Source of the DNA: Rhodococcus sp040643435
GTDB lineage: Bacteria > Actinomycetota > Actinomycetes > Mycobacteriales > Mycobacteriaceae
Reading direction: 5' to 3'
NCBI RefSeq assembly: GCF_040643435.1
Contig: NZ_JBEYUH010000001.1
Coordinates: forward strand, 124,001-188,000
DNA: 64,000 nucleotides
This document shows positions 1 to 8,650 of this stretch, one piece after another (positions within the stretch are counted from its first letter, which is position 1; each line of letters opens with the position of its first letter). The notes under the pieces are model-generated. The model worked only from the letters and a program-made list of their open reading frames with translations. It made no database searches and was not told where the DNA came from. A program made the position numbers and the translations under genes.

Positions 1-347
1 GCGGTTATGCGGCCGGTGTGCTGTTCGGCAAGCACCCGATGGTGCCGGCGATCAGCCCGAAGAAGTCCTGGGAAGGATTCGGCGGGTCGCTCGTGGCGTG
101 CGTCGCAGCAGGGATTCTCACGGTCACCTTGCTGCTCGAGGGTCCATGGTGGGTCGGTGTGCTGCTCGGCTCGGTGCTCGTACTCACGGCTACGGCGGGC
201 GACCTGATCGAATCGCAGGTCAAACGGGATCTCGGAATCAAGGACATGGGCACGCTGCTGCCCGGGCACGGCGGCATCATGGATCGGCTCGACTCGATCC
301 TGCCGTCCGCCTTCGTCACCTGGTTGATCCTGACCGTCTTCGTGTAG
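1..347 (+). CDS. cdsA: Phosphatidate cytidylyltransferase, C-terminal part
   Basis: This makes CDP-diacylglycerol from CTP and phosphatidic acid, the entry to phospholipid synthesis, in the inner membrane. Only the last 115 or so codons lie in the window, and the frame is open from base 3. The carboxy-terminal family signature is clear: SQVKRD, then KDMG, then PGHGGIMDRLDS near the end, holding the metal-binding acidic residues. Two hydrophobic segments are visible, one before the signature (LLEGPWWVGVLLGSVLVL) and one at the extreme C-terminus. It precedes a methyltransferase and rlmN, as cdsA and rlmN are close together in mycobacteria. The 5' end lies outside the window. Confidence 0.93.
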   Translation, partial: GYAAGVLFGKHPMVPAISPKKSWEGFGGSLVACVAAGILTVTLLLEGPWWVGVLLGSVLVLTATAGDLIESQVKRDLGIKDMGTLLPGHGGIMDRLDSILPSAFVTWLILTVFV

Positions 348-354
348 TCACGGG

Positions 355-1104
355 ATGTTGCGCACATCGATGTGGCGGGCGGGCAACCGGGAAGCGGACC
401 GCGGTGTCATCGCCAGCCCCAACATCTGGCACTGGCCGGAGGTGTACGAAGAGGAGAATCGCGCCCAGGACCCTCGCGGCGCCGTGTATGCGGCGCTGCG
501 GGAGAGCGCGGACTGGACCGCATCCGACGTCGTCGACGTCGGAAGCGGTTCCGGTTTCCACCTCCCGATGTTCGCGTCCGACGCGCGGACGGTGACCGGG
601 ATAGAACCTCATCCGCCACTGGTCGCGGCGGCGCGCACCCGCGTGCGGCATCTCCCGGGCGTAACCGTGGCGGAGGGCTCGGCCGCGGCAATGCCGATCC
701 CCGACGCCTCCGTGGACCTGGTGCACGCCCGCACGGCCTACTTCTTCGGCCCCGGCTGCGGGCCGGGAATCCTCGAGGCGATGCGTGTGCTGCGTCCCGG
801 GGGCACACTGGCCGTCATCGATCTCGACGCCACGGCCCATCCCTACGGCACGTGGATGCGCGCCGACCTGCCGCATTACGATCCGGCGTCCGTCGAGACG
901 TTCTTCGAGGCCCAGGGTTTCGAACTGCGCCGGATCGACACACTGTGGGAGTTCCCGGACCGTGCGACGCTCCAGCGCGTGCTCGGGATCGAGTTCGGGC
1001 CGCGCATAGCGGCGCGAGCGCTCCGCGAGACACCCGGCACCACGCTGACCGTCCGTTACCGCCTGCACATACGCCGCAGGCCCGCCGGTCTCGAACTCGG
1101 GTGA
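355..1104 (+). CDS. Class I SAM-dependent methyltransferase
   Basis: This is a 249-residue cytosolic methyltransferase of unknown substrate. The Rossmann SAM-binding motif I is VVDVGSGSGFHLPMF around residue 60. The acidic motif II is TGIEPHP, and a post-I region ALDH-like stretch AMPIPDASVDLVHART is typical of the Methyltransf_11 fold. LRPGGTLAVIDLD is the usual motif III. The ATG at 355 starts 7 nt after the cdsA stop, so the two may be co-transcribed. Related proteins often begin near the NIWHWPEVY segment (about residue 23), so the true start could be later. The substrate cannot be inferred from the neighbours. Confidence 0.8.
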   Translation: MLRTSMWRAGNREADRGVIASPNIWHWPEVYEEENRAQDPRGAVYAALRESADWTASDVVDVGSGSGFHLPMFASDARTVTGIEPHPPLVAAARTRVRHLPGVTVAEGSAAAMPIPDASVDLVHARTAYFFGPGCGPGILEAMRVLRPGGTLAVIDLDATAHPYGTWMRADLPHYDPASVETFFEAQGFELRRIDTLWEFPDRATLQRVLGIEFGPRIAARALRETPGTTLTVRYRLHIRRRPAGLELG

Positions 1105-1116
1105 GCCGGGACCGGA

Positions 1117-1845
1117 TCAGCGAGATCGGCCGATACCGAACATCCTCGCGAGTTCGGTGATTCTTTTCGCCTTCGCGAGGTTGGGCAGGTCGCTGCCGTC
1201 GCGCACGTTCCGGCCGTCCGCCCCCACGCGATCGATCACGCCTTCCGCCCAGTCCATTTCCGCGCTGTTCGGAGCCATGGCGGTGTTCGCATACGACGCG
1301 CGTTCGGCGGTCATGCACAACTTGCCGGTCATACCCATCGACCGGGTCAGCTCGGCCTCACGTGTCAGCACGTCGGGGTCGTCGCTGAGGGTGGGACCGT
1401 CGATCGGCCCCGGCAGCCGCGCCGCGCGGCTCGTGATCACCAGCCGGGACCTGGCGTACGCCAGCGCGATCCGAGCGTCGCTCATGCCGGTATCGCGTCG
1501 GAAGTCGCCGCTTCCGAAGACCAGGCGGAACGTTCCTTCGGCTCGGGCGATCTCGGGGACGGCCTCGAGCCCGGTTGCGGATTCGATCAACACGAGGATG
1601 CGCGTGCCGGAAGCAAGCGCGTCTGCGGTGGCTTCGACCTGATTGCCGCTCTCGGCCTTTGCGAGCATGACACCTCTCAGACCCGGGACGACCGAGAGCG
1701 AGGCGAGATCGTCGGCCCAGAACGGAGTTGTCGCGTCGTTGATGCGCACCCAGGCATGTCCGCCCCCGCACAACCACTCGACGACGTCATTGCGTGCCGC
1801 AGGTTTGATTCCAGCGGGCACCGCGTCCTCGAGATCGAGCACCAC
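1117..1845 (-). CDS. HpcH/HpaI aldolase, citrate lyase beta (CitE)-like, 5' end apparently frameshifted
   Basis: This is a CitE-like TIM-barrel protein, a family that cleaves or forms C-C bonds in CoA esters such as malyl-CoA. The open frame gives 242 residues from the GTG at 1845, beginning inside the conserved VLDLEDAVP motif. The family N-terminus continues upstream in the same frame (LLVPGHSPDLFDAAAHSPAD) but has no usable start codon. The only well-placed start, ATG at 1955 or 1946 behind GAGGAG, is in another frame and joins if one CG is removed from the CGCGCG run at about 1915-1920. The gene is therefore probably frameshifted, or the sequence has an error. Its substrate is unknown and it converges on the methyltransferase. 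Confidence 0.72.
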   Translation of the reverse strand: MVLDLEDAVPAGIKPAARNDVVEWLCGGGHAWVRINDATTPFWADDLASLSVVPGLRGVMLAKAESGNQVEATADALASGTRILVLIESATGLEAVPEIARAEGTFRLVFGSGDFRRDTGMSDARIALAYARSRLVITSRAARLPGPIDGPTLSDDPDVLTREAELTRSMGMTGKLCMTAERASYANTAMAPNSAEMDWAEGVIDRVGADGRNVRDGSDLPNLAKAKRITELARMFGIGRSR

Positions 1846-2066
1846 CGCATCGGCGGGGGAGTGAGCGGCAGCGTCGAAGAGGTCGGGAGAGTGGCCCGGG
1901 ACGAGCAGCCATGAACGCGCGACTTCGGGTGCGACGGACCGGTCATGTGGTCCATGCTCCTCGCATTCCCGCCGCCGGATGTCCGCGATCCGCCTCGGGC
2001 CGGCGGGGCGAGCATCACAGCCACGCCCGGACCGCTCGGTCCCGAACCATGGGACAATGGGTGATT

Positions 2067-3176
2067 ATGGCTTCTTCTCTGCCCCTCGTCTTCGATGCAC
2101 CCAAGCGCGGGCTGCCTCCGCGTCATCTTGCCGACCTCGACGCCGACCAGCGCCGGGAGGCGGTGCGCGAACTGGGGCTTCCCGCCTTCCGTGCAGACCA
2201 GCTCGCCCGGCAGTACTACGGGCGGCTCGAAGCGGATCCCGCGAAGATGACCGATCTGCCCGCTTCGGTCCGTGAGAAGGTCGGCGAGGCGTTGTTCCCC
2301 TCACTGCTCACCGCGGTCAAGCACATCGCGTGCGACGGAGGAGAGACACGCAAGACGCTGTGGCGCGCCCACGACGGCACGCTGCTCGAAAGCGTACTGA
2401 TGCGGTATCCCGACCGCGCCACACTCTGTATCTCCAGTCAGGCCGGCTGTGGCATGGCCTGCCCGTTCTGCGCGACCGGTCAGGGAGGACTCGATCGCAA
2501 CCTGAGCACGGCCGAGATCGTCGACCAGGTCCGGTCGGCAGCAGCGGATCTGCGGGACGGGGAGGTCGCAGGCGGACCGGGACGTCTGTCGAACGTCGTG
2601 TTCATGGGTATGGGGGAGCCGCTCGCCAACTACAAGCGGGTGGTTGCAGCGGTCCGGCGCATCACGTCGCCGGCGCCCGAAGGCCTCGGTCTGTCCCAGC
2701 GTTCGGTGACGGTGTCCACGGTCGGACTGGCGCCGGCCATCCGGCGCCTCGCCGACGAAGGGCTCAGCGTCACCCTCGCAGTGTCGCTGCATACCCCGGA
2801 CGACGAACTGCGCGACACCCTGGTTCCGGTGAACAACCGGTGGTCGGTCGCCGAAGTGCTCGAAGCGGCACGCTACTACGCCGACAAGACCGGTCGTCGC
2901 GTCTCGATCGAGTACGCCCTCATCCGCGACGTCAACGACCAGCCGTGGCGCGCCGACATGCTCGGCAAGAAGCTGCACAAGGCACTCGGATCCCTCGTGC
3001 ACGTGAACCTGATCCCGCTCAATCCGACGCCGGGTAGTGAATGGGATGCCAGCCCCAAGGACGTCGAGCGTGAGTTTGTGCGCCGCGTGCAGGCTCAGGG
3101 CGTGTCGTGCACCGTGCGCGACACGCGGGGTCAGGAGATCGCCGCAGCCTGCGGTCAGCTCGCCGCAGAGAACTGA
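2067..3176 (+). CDS. rlmN: 23S rRNA (adenine2503-C2)-methyltransferase / tRNA A37 methylase, radical SAM
   Basis: RlmN methylates C2 of A2503 in 23S rRNA, and A37 of some tRNAs, by a radical SAM mechanism. The radical SAM cluster motif CGMACPFCATG is present (CxxxCxxC around residue 126-133). The two further catalytic cysteines fit the family: one in SCTVRDTRG near the C-terminus and one in the cluster region. GMGEPLANY is the conserved SAM-binding stretch. The length from ATG 2067 is 369 residues, close to the mycobacterial protein. In-frame ATG 2049 and GTG 2061 lie just upstream, so the start is uncertain by a few codons. It ends 21 nt before the convergent livF stop and marks the left housekeeping border of the catabolic block. 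Confidence 0.95.
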   Translation: MASSLPLVFDAPKRGLPPRHLADLDADQRREAVRELGLPAFRADQLARQYYGRLEADPAKMTDLPASVREKVGEALFPSLLTAVKHIACDGGETRKTLWRAHDGTLLESVLMRYPDRATLCISSQAGCGMACPFCATGQGGLDRNLSTAEIVDQVRSAAADLRDGEVAGGPGRLSNVVFMGMGEPLANYKRVVAAVRRITSPAPEGLGLSQRSVTVSTVGLAPAIRRLADEGLSVTLAVSLHTPDDELRDTLVPVNNRWSVAEVLEAARYYADKTGRRVSIEYALIRDVNDQPWRADMLGKKLHKALGSLVHVNLIPLNPTPGSEWDASPKDVEREFVRRVQAQGVSCTVRDTRGQEIAAACGQLAAEN

Positions 3177-3197
3177 GGGGGCTCGACGCCGAGAGGA

Positions 3198-3929
3198 CTA
3201 TGCGTCTGCGGGTTCCGCGCCGACGGTGCCGAAATAGGCACTTTCGAGACGATCGCGGTCGGCGGCGAGTTCGCGGGCATCTCCCTGCAGTAGCACCTTT
3301 CCCCGGCCGAGAACGAGAGCTCGGTCGGACACCGCGAGTGCGAGGTCGACGTGCTGTTCGACGAGGAGGACGGCGATGCCCTCCTCCTGGGCGAGTTCTC
3401 GGAGCGAGGGCAGGATCCGGTCGACCACCATCGGCGCCAGCCCCAGGCTCATCTCGTCCACCATGAGAAGACGGGGTGATGCCAACAGCGCGACGGCGAT
3501 CGCCAGCATCTGCTGCTCTCCTCCGGAGAGAAGCCCGACCGCACGAGACCGGAGACCGGCGAGCGCGGGGAAGCGGTCCAGCACGGCCTTCTCACGTTCG
3601 TGGTCGGGTTTCCGGCATGCCAGGCGCAGATGTTCGCGCACGGTCATGGAGGGGAAGAGTCCACGATCGTCGGGAACGAGTCTGACTCCCCGGCGGGCGA
3701 CGGAATGCGGTGCGCGGTGATCGACCGATGCGCCCAGCGCGCGGATGGTCCCGGACATCGGCGGCAGCAGTCCTGCGAACGCGAGCAGCGTCGTGGTTTT
3801 CCCTGCTCCGTTGGCTCCGAGGACGGATACGACCTCCCCGGCTGCCACGGACAGATCGAGGCCTTCGATCACGGGGATACCGTTGTATCCGCACGACAGG
3901 TTCTCGACCTCGAGCACGATCTCAGACAT
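3198..3929 (-). CDS. livF: Branched-chain amino acid-type ABC importer, ATPase LivF
   Basis: This is the second nucleotide-binding subunit of a HAAT-family importer. Walker A is GANGAGKTT (about residue 38), the signature is LLSGGEQQML, Walker B is RLLMVDEMSLGL, and the switch histidine is in VEQHVD. The 243-residue length is normal for LivF. It is the last gene of the long minus-strand run and its start overlaps the livG 3' end by 8 nt. HAAT systems also import short organic acids, amides and aromatic compounds. In this catabolic context an organic acid substrate is as likely as an amino acid. Confidence 0.9.
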   Translation of the reverse strand: MSEIVLEVENLSCGYNGIPVIEGLDLSVAAGEVVSVLGANGAGKTTTLLAFAGLLPPMSGTIRALGASVDHRAPHSVARRGVRLVPDDRGLFPSMTVREHLRLACRKPDHEREKAVLDRFPALAGLRSRAVGLLSGGEQQMLAIAVALLASPRLLMVDEMSLGLAPMVVDRILPSLRELAQEEGIAVLLVEQHVDLALAVSDRALVLGRGKVLLQGDARELAADRDRLESAYFGTVGAEPADA

Positions 3930-4725
3930 CGATGGGCTCCATGGGGGTTCCGAGATAGGCGGCCACCACCGCAGGATCCGTCCGAGCCTCCGACGGGGTT
4001 CCCGAGAAGATGATCTTGCCGAACTCGACTACGTACAGGCGGGTGCACACGCTCAGGATCAACGACATGTCGTGGTCGATGAGCAGGATTCCTCTGCCGC
4101 TGTCGGCTACCGCACGGATGCGGTCGGCGAACGCGGTGCTCTCCCGGGTGTCGAGCCCGGCGGCGGGTTCGTCGAGCAGGAGTACCGAGCAGGTGCCGGC
4201 CAGCGCGCGGGCCACACCGACAAGCTTCTGTTGGCCGAGGGTGAGGTCGCGTGCGAGCATCGCCCCGAGACCGGCGAGCCCGACCGCCTCGAGAGTGGTG
4301 TCCACGATCGTGTCGACGTCCGTCGAGTGTCGCCCGAACAGATCGCCGAGGACGGCCCGGAGACCGCCGGGCCGCAGCGAGACCGTGACGTTCTGTCGCA
4401 CGGTGAGATTCGGGAACAGTTCGCCCGACTGCCAGGTGCGTGACAAGCCTGCGCGGCGCCGGCGGTGCGGGGGCATGCCGGTGAGGCTTTCACCGTCGAG
4501 CAGCACGTCACCCTCCGCCGGCGTGAACCCGGTAACGGCGTCGACGAAAGTCGTCTTACCCGCTCCATTCGGACCGATCAGCCCGACGATCTCGCCGGGC
4601 TCCACCGTCAGGGAGATCGCCTCGTTCGCGACGACGCCTCCGTACCGGACGGTGAGCCGCCGGGTTTCGAGGCCCGTCCCTGCGGGTGCAGAGGCATCGG
4701 CCGGCGTGTGCGTTTCATCGGGCAT
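3922..4725 (-). CDS. livG: Branched-chain amino acid-type ABC importer, ATPase LivG
   Basis: This is the first nucleotide-binding subunit of the importer. Walker A is GPNGAGKTT (about residue 50). The LivG-type signature region is DLTLGQQKLVGVARAL, where the usual LSGGQ is degenerate to LTLGQQ. Walker B is VLLLDEPAAGLD and the switch His lies in IDHDM. The 267-residue protein carries a short acidic, proline-rich N-terminal leader before the ATPase fold. It overlaps livHM by 11 nt and livF by 8 nt, indicating translational coupling. Confidence 0.9.
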   Translation of the reverse strand: MPDETHTPADASAPAGTGLETRRLTVRYGGVVANEAISLTVEPGEIVGLIGPNGAGKTTFVDAVTGFTPAEGDVLLDGESLTGMPPHRRRRAGLSRTWQSGELFPNLTVRQNVTVSLRPGGLRAVLGDLFGRHSTDVDTIVDTTLEAVGLAGLGAMLARDLTLGQQKLVGVARALAGTCSVLLLDEPAAGLDTRESTAFADRIRAVADSGRGILLIDHDMSLILSVCTRLYVVEFGKIIFSGTPSEARTDPAVVAAYLGTPMEPIDV

Positions 4726-6733
4726 CGGTCACTGCCGCCTTCCGAGTCGTGTCGTTCACGGTCGACGGGGGTTCGTCGCTCACTGGTCCCCGGGAGACGG
4801 ATGCGGCTCGTCGTGCGCGGATCGAATCTGCGAGACGACCTGCCTCACCGGCTATTCCGACAGGGTTGACGATGGCCGTGAGGATCAGGGCGAGCCCGGA
4901 GATCAGCGGATAGTAGTCGCCGAGGTCGAACGCGTTGTGCAGCACGATGTACACGATTCCGAGAGGCCCGATGACGCCTGCGATCGCCGCCCCGGTGAAT
5001 GAGGTGATCCCGCCCAGATACGCCACGGCCAGCACTTGCAGCCCGACGAACACGGTGAACGACTCGGCGGAGAGCTGGCCCGCGCTGTATCCGATGAGAC
5101 ACCCGGCGACACCCGCGATGAACGCCGACACCCCGAACCCGATCAACTTGGTACGACGGACGTCGATGCCGGCCGCTGCGGCGGCTCGTTCATTGGCGCG
5201 CACCGCCAGGAAGGTACGTCCCGTATCGCCCGAAGCGAGCCGGACGAACGCCCATACGACGATCGCGGCCACGGCGAGCACCGTGAGTGAGAACGCCAGG
5301 CGTGCGATGTCGCTGCCCTCGCGTACTCCGAGGTTCAGGCCGAACAGGCTCGGGCTCGCGATCGGATTACCCGAAGGTGGTGTGAGACTGTAGTTGTCGA
5401 ACACGAAACGTTCGATGGCCAGAGCCGCGGCGATGGTGACGATCGCGAGCTGCGCGCCGCGAATACGGAAGGCCGGCAATGCCACAACCATGCCCAGAAG
5501 GGCGGCGACGAGCGCGCAGAACAGCAACGACAGCGGAAACGGCATCGACCACTCGGTGGTCACCTTCGAAAGTGTGAAACCGGCGGCGCCCGCGAATGCC
5601 GCCTGCGCCAGCGAGATCTGTCCGAGATAGCCCGTGATCACCACGTACGACAAGGCCAGCAGCATCAGGATGATCGAGTAGGTCACGCCGAATCGATAGG
5701 TGCCGGAGGTGAGAACCAGAGCGGCGGCGGTGCCGGCAACCAGAAGCGCGGCGGGGACCGGACGGAATCGGGGAATCTGCACGTCGGGAAGCTTCACCGT
5801 CTGCAGCGACCCGCGGGACGGCAATCGTCCGCCGAAGACGAACAGGATCACGATGATGACGAGGAACGGCGCCACCTGATCGACACCGGACTGCGCCCAC
5901 ACCGGCCACCAGCTTTCGCCGGTGAGCAGATTGAGCACCGATTGGAACGAGCCGAGTGCGAGCGCCGCCACCACGATCGTTGCCACCGACGTCATGCGGG
6001 CGACGAGCAGTACTGCCAGTGCGGGAACCACGAGCAACGAATAGTTCAGGGGGCTCAACCCGGTCAGGCCGGCGCCGAGTACGACTCCCGCGGTGCTGAC
6101 GACCGTGGCCATCACCATCGCGACCGCAGCGAGCCGGTCCGCGGAGAATCCCATGAGCGTCGCGCCGCGCTCGTTCTCCGCTGCGGCACGAGTCGCCGCG
6201 CCGAGCCGAGTGAAGCGGAAGTACCCCCAGATCAGAGCCGAGAGCACGAGCATGATTGCGGCCATGAAGATTTCGGCCGACGATACCGATGTCCCGAGCA
6301 ACTGCAGCGTCCCTGCCGGTACGACCGACTCGATCGGAATACTGTTCGGCCCGAATCGCAGCACCACCAGCGCCTGGATCGTCAGCATCAACGCCACCGA
6401 GACGACGACCTGCGCCAGGGCAGGCGCGCGGCGGATGGGGCGGAAGACGAGGTAATGGGTGACCACACCCAACAGGCCCGCAGTCAGCATTCCGATCGAC
6501 AACGCGACCGGGACGGACGGCCTGCTCTCGAATGCGAAGCTCCCGACAGGCAGGACGAGGGTGCCGTCCCTGCGTAGTTGCGCGAAGACGTATGCGCCCC
6601 ACATCGCCATTGCGCCCTGTGCGAAGTTGATGATGCCGGTGGATCGGTATACGAGGAGCAAACCGTTCGCCAGGCCGATGTACACCGCGCCGAGGCCGAA
6701 CCCCAGCACGACGAATTGCAGGTAGGTGCTCAT
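4715..6733 (-). CDS. livHM: Fused LivH-LivM permease of branched-chain-type ABC importer
   Basis: One 672-residue membrane protein carries both permease halves. Residues about 1-300 are LivH-like, with the FAQGAMAMWGAY motif and eight or so hydrophobic helices. Residues about 330-640 are LivM-like, with GQISLAQAAFAGAAGF and the EAA-like cytoplasmic loop AVRANERAAAAAGIDVRRTKL. Most bacteria encode these as two genes, so this single polypeptide would supply the whole translocation pore. It lies between livK (16 nt upstream) and livG (overlap 11 nt). The C-terminal 40 or so residues are a polar tail. Confidence 0.9.
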   Translation of the reverse strand: MSTYLQFVVLGFGLGAVYIGLANGLLLVYRSTGIINFAQGAMAMWGAYVFAQLRRDGTLVLPVGSFAFESRPSVPVALSIGMLTAGLLGVVTHYLVFRPIRRAPALAQVVVSVALMLTIQALVVLRFGPNSIPIESVVPAGTLQLLGTSVSSAEIFMAAIMLVLSALIWGYFRFTRLGAATRAAAENERGATLMGFSADRLAAVAMVMATVVSTAGVVLGAGLTGLSPLNYSLLVVPALAVLLVARMTSVATIVVAALALGSFQSVLNLLTGESWWPVWAQSGVDQVAPFLVIIVILFVFGGRLPSRGSLQTVKLPDVQIPRFRPVPAALLVAGTAAALVLTSGTYRFGVTYSIILMLLALSYVVITGYLGQISLAQAAFAGAAGFTLSKVTTEWSMPFPLSLLFCALVAALLGMVVALPAFRIRGAQLAIVTIAAALAIERFVFDNYSLTPPSGNPIASPSLFGLNLGVREGSDIARLAFSLTVLAVAAIVVWAFVRLASGDTGRTFLAVRANERAAAAAGIDVRRTKLIGFGVSAFIAGVAGCLIGYSAGQLSAESFTVFVGLQVLAVAYLGGITSFTGAAIAGVIGPLGIVYIVLHNAFDLGDYYPLISGLALILTAIVNPVGIAGEAGRLADSIRARRAASVSRGPVSDEPPSTVNDTTRKAAVTDAR

Positions 6734-6749
6734 GGTGTGTCCCTGCCCG

Positions 6750-7982
6750 TCAGGACGCGGGCATCAACGACGGGTCGAGGTCCATGTACCCGGCCTCGTC
6801 GACAGGCTGCAGAGTGCCGTCCTCCTGCACCTCGAAGAAGATGGCCTGCGCATTGCAGGTAGTCGCGATTCCGGGCCATTGCTGTCCGTCGCACGTGGCG
6901 TTCGGTCCGGCGAAGGTCGGGAAGTCCCTGAGCGAGGAGAAGGCATCGATGACCGATTCCGACGTCACGTCGTCGGATCCGTTCTCCGACAATATTTTTG
7001 CGATATTCACCAGAGCTGCGAATGTGTACAGCGACCGTGACGACGCCTGGTCTCCGTAACCGACCGCGTCCATTGCCTGCTCGAACTCTTCGAGCTGCCG
7101 GCGAACTTCCTCCGGTGCAGCCTCTTTCGCCAGTGGCACCCACAGTCTCGGCTGGGTGACGATCCCGGCCGCGTCCGCGCCCATCTCGTCGATGAACTGG
7201 GAGCACGAGCCCGCGAGGATCGAATTGTCGTAACCCTGTCGGCGGAGGGCCTGGAACAGCCCGGTGCAGGCATCCTCGGGGAGGGCGATAACTCCTGCGA
7301 TGTCGGGATCGTCGGCCAGCTGGGTCGCGGCGACGACATTGAGGTTCGCCCCGGAGGCCGGCGGGTACTGGACGCTGACATCGATGCCCATCTGCTCCGC
7401 GATCGGCAGGATCAGGTCGTCGACGTACGCATGAGAGGTGGGGGACTCGTTCACCGCCAGCGACGCCTTGGTCTTGCCCATCGTGTCGAGGACCGACATG
7501 CTGCTCAGCGCTGCGAACGACACAGGTCCGGTGAAGTAGAACGCCTTACCGTACTCAGCGCTGTCGGCGACGAACGAGCCCGCGAGTGTGCCGATGATCG
7601 GAATGTTCGCCTCAGCCAGGATCGGCACGGCCGCACCCATCGACTGGTCGACCGCGTCGATGACGAGGGGCACCTTCTTCGACACGAATCCGTTCGCGCA
7701 GTTGATCGCGGTTTCCGGACTTCCGTCGCCGCCACAGACGTCGACCTCCACGGGACGTCCGGCGATACCTCCGAGGACCTCGTTGATGTAGTAGGCGCCG
7801 GCCTCGAGTCCGTAGGCGGTCTGCGGATAGGCGGTCGCACCCTTGATCGGTGCCTGCGCGCCGATGACGATCGGTGCGCCCGTCGCGCGGGTACCCGACA
7901 AGTCGTTCTCCGACCCGGAGCTACAGGCGGTGAGCGCGAGGGCAGCAACTGCCCCCAGAACACCGACGTACGGCTTCTTCAT
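6750..7982 (-). CDS. ABC importer substrate-binding lipoprotein (LivK-like)
   Basis: This is a periplasmic-type binding protein anchored as a lipoprotein. The signal peptide ends in the lipobox LTAC (Cys20). The mature part is a type I, Leu/Ile/Val-binding-like fold with the opening VIGAQAPIKG. The 410-residue length fits the family. It contains several cysteines (for example CGGDG and INCANG) in regions that usually bind ligand. It is followed after 16 nt by the fused permease and preceded after 7 nt by the carboxymuconolactone-decarboxylase-like gene. Its ligand is unknown; the context points to a carboxylic acid or hydroxy-acid rather than an amino acid. Confidence 0.85.
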   Translation of the reverse strand: MKKPYVGVLGAVAALALTACSSGSENDLSGTRATGAPIVIGAQAPIKGATAYPQTAYGLEAGAYYINEVLGGIAGRPVEVDVCGGDGSPETAINCANGFVSKKVPLVIDAVDQSMGAAVPILAEANIPIIGTLAGSFVADSAEYGKAFYFTGPVSFAALSSMSVLDTMGKTKASLAVNESPTSHAYVDDLILPIAEQMGIDVSVQYPPASGANLNVVAATQLADDPDIAGVIALPEDACTGLFQALRRQGYDNSILAGSCSQFIDEMGADAAGIVTQPRLWVPLAKEAAPEEVRRQLEEFEQAMDAVGYGDQASSRSLYTFAALVNIAKILSENGSDDVTSESVIDAFSSLRDFPTFAGPNATCDGQQWPGIATTCNAQAIFFEVQEDGTLQPVDEAGYMDLDPSLMPAS

Positions 7983-7989
7983 AGGATGC

Positions 7990-8607
7990 TCACTTTCTCG
8001 AGGTCGGATTGCCGGCGGACGAGTCGGACCGCACGGGCAGATGGGGGAGCAGTTCTTCTTCGGGTTCCACCCCGAACGAACGCAGCGCCATGCCGAGCAT
8101 CGCGTAGGCGCCGACGGTGAACACCAGGTCCATCAGCTGCCAGTCGTCGAGTTCGCCCGCGAGAATCTGCCAGGTGGCGTCGGCGATCATCCCGTCGTCG
8201 AGCAGTTCGTCGACAGAGGAGAGAACGGCGCGTTCGGTTGCGCTCCACTCCGGCGAGTGCGGGGCGTCGGAGATCCGCGCGAGCTCATCATCGGTGATCC
8301 CGAACTTGCGGGCGAGGATCACGTGTTGGGCCCACTCGTAGTCGGATCGGCGAATCGCGGCGACACGCAGTACCAGCAGTTCCCGAAGGCGTCCCGACAA
8401 CGAGGTGCCCCGCAGAAGGTGCGTGTTGAAGCCGAGGAAAGCTCTGGCCAGCGTTGGATACCGGGCGAGCGTGCCGAGCAGATTCGAACCCGATGCGCGT
8501 TCCTTCTCGGGGCCGCCGCTGGCGACCCCGGAGCGGAAACCCTCGAAGAACTCGGTCATTTCCGGTGTGCGCTCGGTCTCGGGAACGGGTGGTAGCCGGG
8601 TGGTCAT
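7990..8607 (-). CDS. Carboxymuconolactone decarboxylase / AhpD-like family protein
   Basis: This is a 205-residue alpha-helical protein of the carboxymuconolactone decarboxylase superfamily. The core is the family stretch LRELLVLRVAAIRRSDYEWAQHV around residues 75-95, with the conserved Trp and His. The redox CxxC of true AhpD is absent, so a peroxidase role is unlikely. Members without the cysteines often sit in aromatic or alicyclic degradation clusters with unclear function. The ATG at 8607 has GAAGGA upstream and fits better than the longer upstream readings. It lies between an SDR gene (8651) and livK. Confidence 0.8.
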   Translation of the reverse strand: MTTRLPPVPETERTPEMTEFFEGFRSGVASGGPEKERASGSNLLGTLARYPTLARAFLGFNTHLLRGTSLSGRLRELLVLRVAAIRRSDYEWAQHVILARKFGITDDELARISDAPHSPEWSATERAVLSSVDELLDDGMIADATWQILAGELDDWQLMDLVFTVGAYAMLGMALRSFGVEPEEELLPHLPVRSDSSAGNPTSRK

Positions 8608-8650
8608 CGAATTCCTTCGCAGCTCGTGGGGAGGGGGCGGCAATCCGGTC

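Noticed and set aside
316..1068. Long minus-strand open frame opposite the methyltransferase gene
   Set aside because: It is a shadow of the coding strand, with arginine- and histidine-rich low-complexity sequence and no family match that I recognise.
3198..7982. Leucine/isoleucine/valine importer as the definite function of the liv genes
   Set aside because: HAAT systems carry many substrates and the operon is catabolic for another compound, so only the family is claimed.
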